The notes below the pieces were generated by a model that worked only from the letters and a program-made list of their open reading frames with translations, was not told where the DNA came from and made no database searches. DNA of 64,000 nt from Xestospongia muta (Eukaryota > Porifera > Demospongiae > Haplosclerida > Petrosiidae): NCBI GenBank assembly GCA_963693285.1, contig OY848918.1:6763876-6827875 (forward strand), written 5' to 3'. The position numbers and the translations under genes are program-made. Shown piece after piece: positions 62,103 to 64,000 of the stretch; position 1 is the first letter of the stretch; each line of letters begins with the position of its first letter.

Positions 62103-63268
62103 CTTCTCCAGGAATATGAGCAGTAATTGTATTACTCTCCTCTCCTACTCCCAGACAGTTATTAGCACTCACAGTAAAGTCATAAATATGACCAAACATT
62201 AGTCCAATGACAATATAACTAGTACTATGGTCTGTAGTAGTAATGTTCCATGTACTATCTAATAATGTCACAGTACTAGTGATGATATAGTTCACTATAT
62301 TACATCCTCCTGTATCACTGGGAGCAATCCATGATAAATTCAGTTGGTTAGTAAAAAATGTATCGGTAATGGTAATGTTGAAAGAGAGGTTTGTTGGAGC
62401 GTTTGATTTGGCTAATGATAAGTACAAAGAAACACATCAAAACACACTAGATCACTATACTTACTTAACACTAGATCACTATACTTACTTAACACTAGAT
62501 CACTATACCTACTTAACACTAGATCACTGTACTTACTTAACACTAGATCACTGTACTTACTTAACACTAGATCACTATACTTACTTAACACTAGATCACT
62601 GTACTTACTTAACACTAGATCACTGTACTTACTTAACACTAGATCACTATACTTACTTAACACTAGATCACTGTACTTACTTAACACTAGATCACTATAC
62701 ATACTTAACACTAGATCACTATACTTACTTAACACTAGATCACTATACTTACTTAACACTAGATCACTATACTTACTTAACACTAGATAACTATACTTAC
62801 TTAACACTAGTAGTGTACACATGTCATTGGGTCCTGGAACATTATCTTGACATTCAATCGTTTCATTGTCTAAATCTTCATCTGCAACAAAGATCAAATT
62901 ACCACTGATAGTCTTAACAATATCATTAACTGAAGTAACTTGAGCAGAAAAGAGAGCATTATTCACAATTTGTGAAGACGATGAAAGTGTAATATTAGTA
63001 GTGACTCCACCACTTGGTACAAGCCAATGTAATTTACTATTGCCTAAAGCTACACCAGGGTTTATTACATTACAAAGTAGTGTTACAGTAAGACCAGGAC
63101 TTAAATGTACTCCTCCATTGTCCTCACTGCAGTAATCAGCTTTGTTAGTGATATCAACAGCACTATGAACTACTGTACAAGATGAATTAAAGTAAATTCA
63201 ACACATCTACTGGCACACACACACTTACCTGAAAATATCAGTACCGATAAATAAACCACCAAATTCAT
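62103..63268 (-). pseudogene. Truncated type II receptor M7 (exons 1-3 only)
   Basis: Exon 1 is 63229-63268, exon 2 is 62801-63169 and exon 3 is 62103-62411, all of standard length and open. Exons 4-7 are deleted, so there is no membrane segment or tail. If exon 3 is not spliced further, the frame runs on for ten codons (MCMHVLILV and stop at 62071), which would give a secreted Ig-FN3 protein of about 250 aa. Either a truncated pseudogene or a soluble form. It carries the longest minisatellite. Its head-to-head type I partner lies beyond the window. Confidence 0.7.
62441..62802 (-). repeat. 24-bp splice-donor minisatellite in M7 (15 units)
   Basis: One 26-bp edge unit plus fourteen exact 24-bp steps. 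Units vary between CACTATAC and CACTGTAC; one reads ATACATACTT (donor GTATGT) and one ATACCTACTT (donor GTAGGT). All keep frame, encoding LS(K/M/R)YSDLV octapeptides, with one SKYSY unit nearest exon 2. Confidence 0.92.
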
Positions 63269-63849
63269 TTTTACTTGCAAGCGTTAGTCTCAGAGAGTCA
63301 GCCACTCCCTAAAATTTAATTTTCTAGAGGGAGTGGCTGGTTTGAGTTTATCAAATTACTTCAATAATACTAATTACGCTAATATGACCATTATTATGAT
63401 TAAGTAGGACAATTCCTGAGCCTGAATTGCTGCAACATTTGATTATGACAATACATAATACGTTATAGATTGAACGACTTCAGAATCCAATGAAATGCCA
63501 GTACTATAATGTTACTGGAAGTATATTATTGTAGTTCTAATATAAATTAGAATTATTTGTATATATTGCTCATACAAAGTTGCCATATCAACATAGTACT
63601 ATTGTAAAATGCTTCCCAGCCATACAAATGATAGTTTCCTCACTTTTGTCTTTAAATTTTTAATTGTTAGTTTACTGTTTTAAAATTGTTCTTGTTTTAT
63701 TGTTTTCAATTAGATTTATTTCCTTTAGTGTGTACATCATAGTACACATGTTGGAGACCACCAGTTACTCCTGCCTTTTGTAATCCTCAAAATGAGTAAA
63801 GTCATTAGAAAAGAAGTTAATTCTTCTCCTTCTAACGGTATATTACCAG

Positions 63850-63926
<77 letters not shown>

Positions 63927-64000
63927 GTTTGAAGACAAATGATAACACTGCTGATATGTTATTTAATAGTACTGGCTTTAGAAAATGTATGTTCACTTGT
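63269..64000. promoter_or_regulatory. Divergent intergenic region right of M7 (cut by window end)
   Basis: Homologous to the other spacers. The CAGCCACTCCCT inverted repeat is at about 63,299-63,340. A type I gene is expected to start about 250-300 bp beyond the window. Confidence 0.5.
63857..63926. repeat. TA dinucleotide microsatellite
   Basis: About 70 bp of TA units with one C interruption, at the same place as the 20,363-20,401 tract upstream of C. Confidence 0.95.

Noticed and set aside
62441..62802. CRISPR-like array
   Set aside because: Units are contiguous with no spacers, lie in a spliced animal gene, and the repeat contains the exon boundary.
62369..62908. Long + strand frame of LDHYTYLT repeats opposite the M7 array
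   Set aside because: It is the antisense of the minisatellite; a 24-bp repeat without stops is open by periodicity. No start context or flanking exon supports it.
1..64000. Integrated virus or retrotransposon coding sequence
   Set aside because: No polymerase, integrase, capsid or transposase-like frame was seen anywhere; all coding sequence belongs to the two receptor families.
1..64000. tRNA or rRNA genes
   Set aside because: No cloverleaf-like or rRNA-like stretch was recognised by eye.

Overview
The window looks like nuclear DNA from an early-branching animal, most likely a demosponge. It is very AT-rich. Its genes are split into short exons by small GT-AG introns, the exons are mostly phase 1-1 (the usual mark of extracellular-domain shuffling), and the products are Ig/fibronectin-III (FN3) receptors with tyrosine-rich tails. 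The species guess (Amphimedon-like) is inference from this character and cannot be proven from the window.

Almost the whole window is one tandem array of two related receptor families. Type I genes (+ strand, called A to H here) have nine exons: signal peptide, V-like Ig domain, FN3, a second FN3 split over exons 4 and 5, an unrecognised two-Cys domain, two small Ser/Thr-rich stalk exons, and a final exon with the membrane segment and cytoplasmic tail. Type II genes (- strand, M1 to M7) have seven exons: signal peptide, Ig-like domain, three FN3-like modules, and a final exon with the membrane segment and a short tail carrying two ITIM-like tyrosine motifs. Most type I genes sit head to head with a type II gene across about 950 bp of conserved sequence.

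Layout: M1(partial)<->A, P1 (pseudogene), M2<->B, M3<->C, D, M4<->E, P2 (pseudogene), M5<->F, G, M6<->H, M7<->(right edge). Three internal duplications explain much of the order: about 470-7,700 is repeated at about 31,960-39,200, about 19.8-26.5 kb at about 41.6-48.3 kb, and gene G with its 3' flank is repeated as gene H.

Intact by eye: A, C, D, F, G, H, M2 and M6. B has lost its normal tail exon to a frameshift and a stop but has an alternative membrane exon. E has one frameshift. M3, M4 and M5 have a stop or frameshift, and M7 has lost its last four exons. Type I tails come in long forms (B remnant, G, H, ending in an ITAM-like tyrosine pair), truncated forms (A, D, E) and short forms (C, F).

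The most unusual feature is a 24-bp minisatellite at the exon 2/intron 2 boundary of every type II gene, with 3 to 15 counted units. Most units carry an exact GTAAGT splice donor, and each standard unit adds eight in-frame residues. It could therefore act as a variable-length ladder of alternative 5' splice sites between the Ig and FN3 domains. A second is gene G, which has two intact, equal-length versions of exon 4 whose phase makes them mutually exclusive. Overall the locus resembles, in architecture only, the Ig-receptor complexes used for allorecognition or innate recognition in other invertebrates, such as Hydractinia Alr. That role is a hypothesis.
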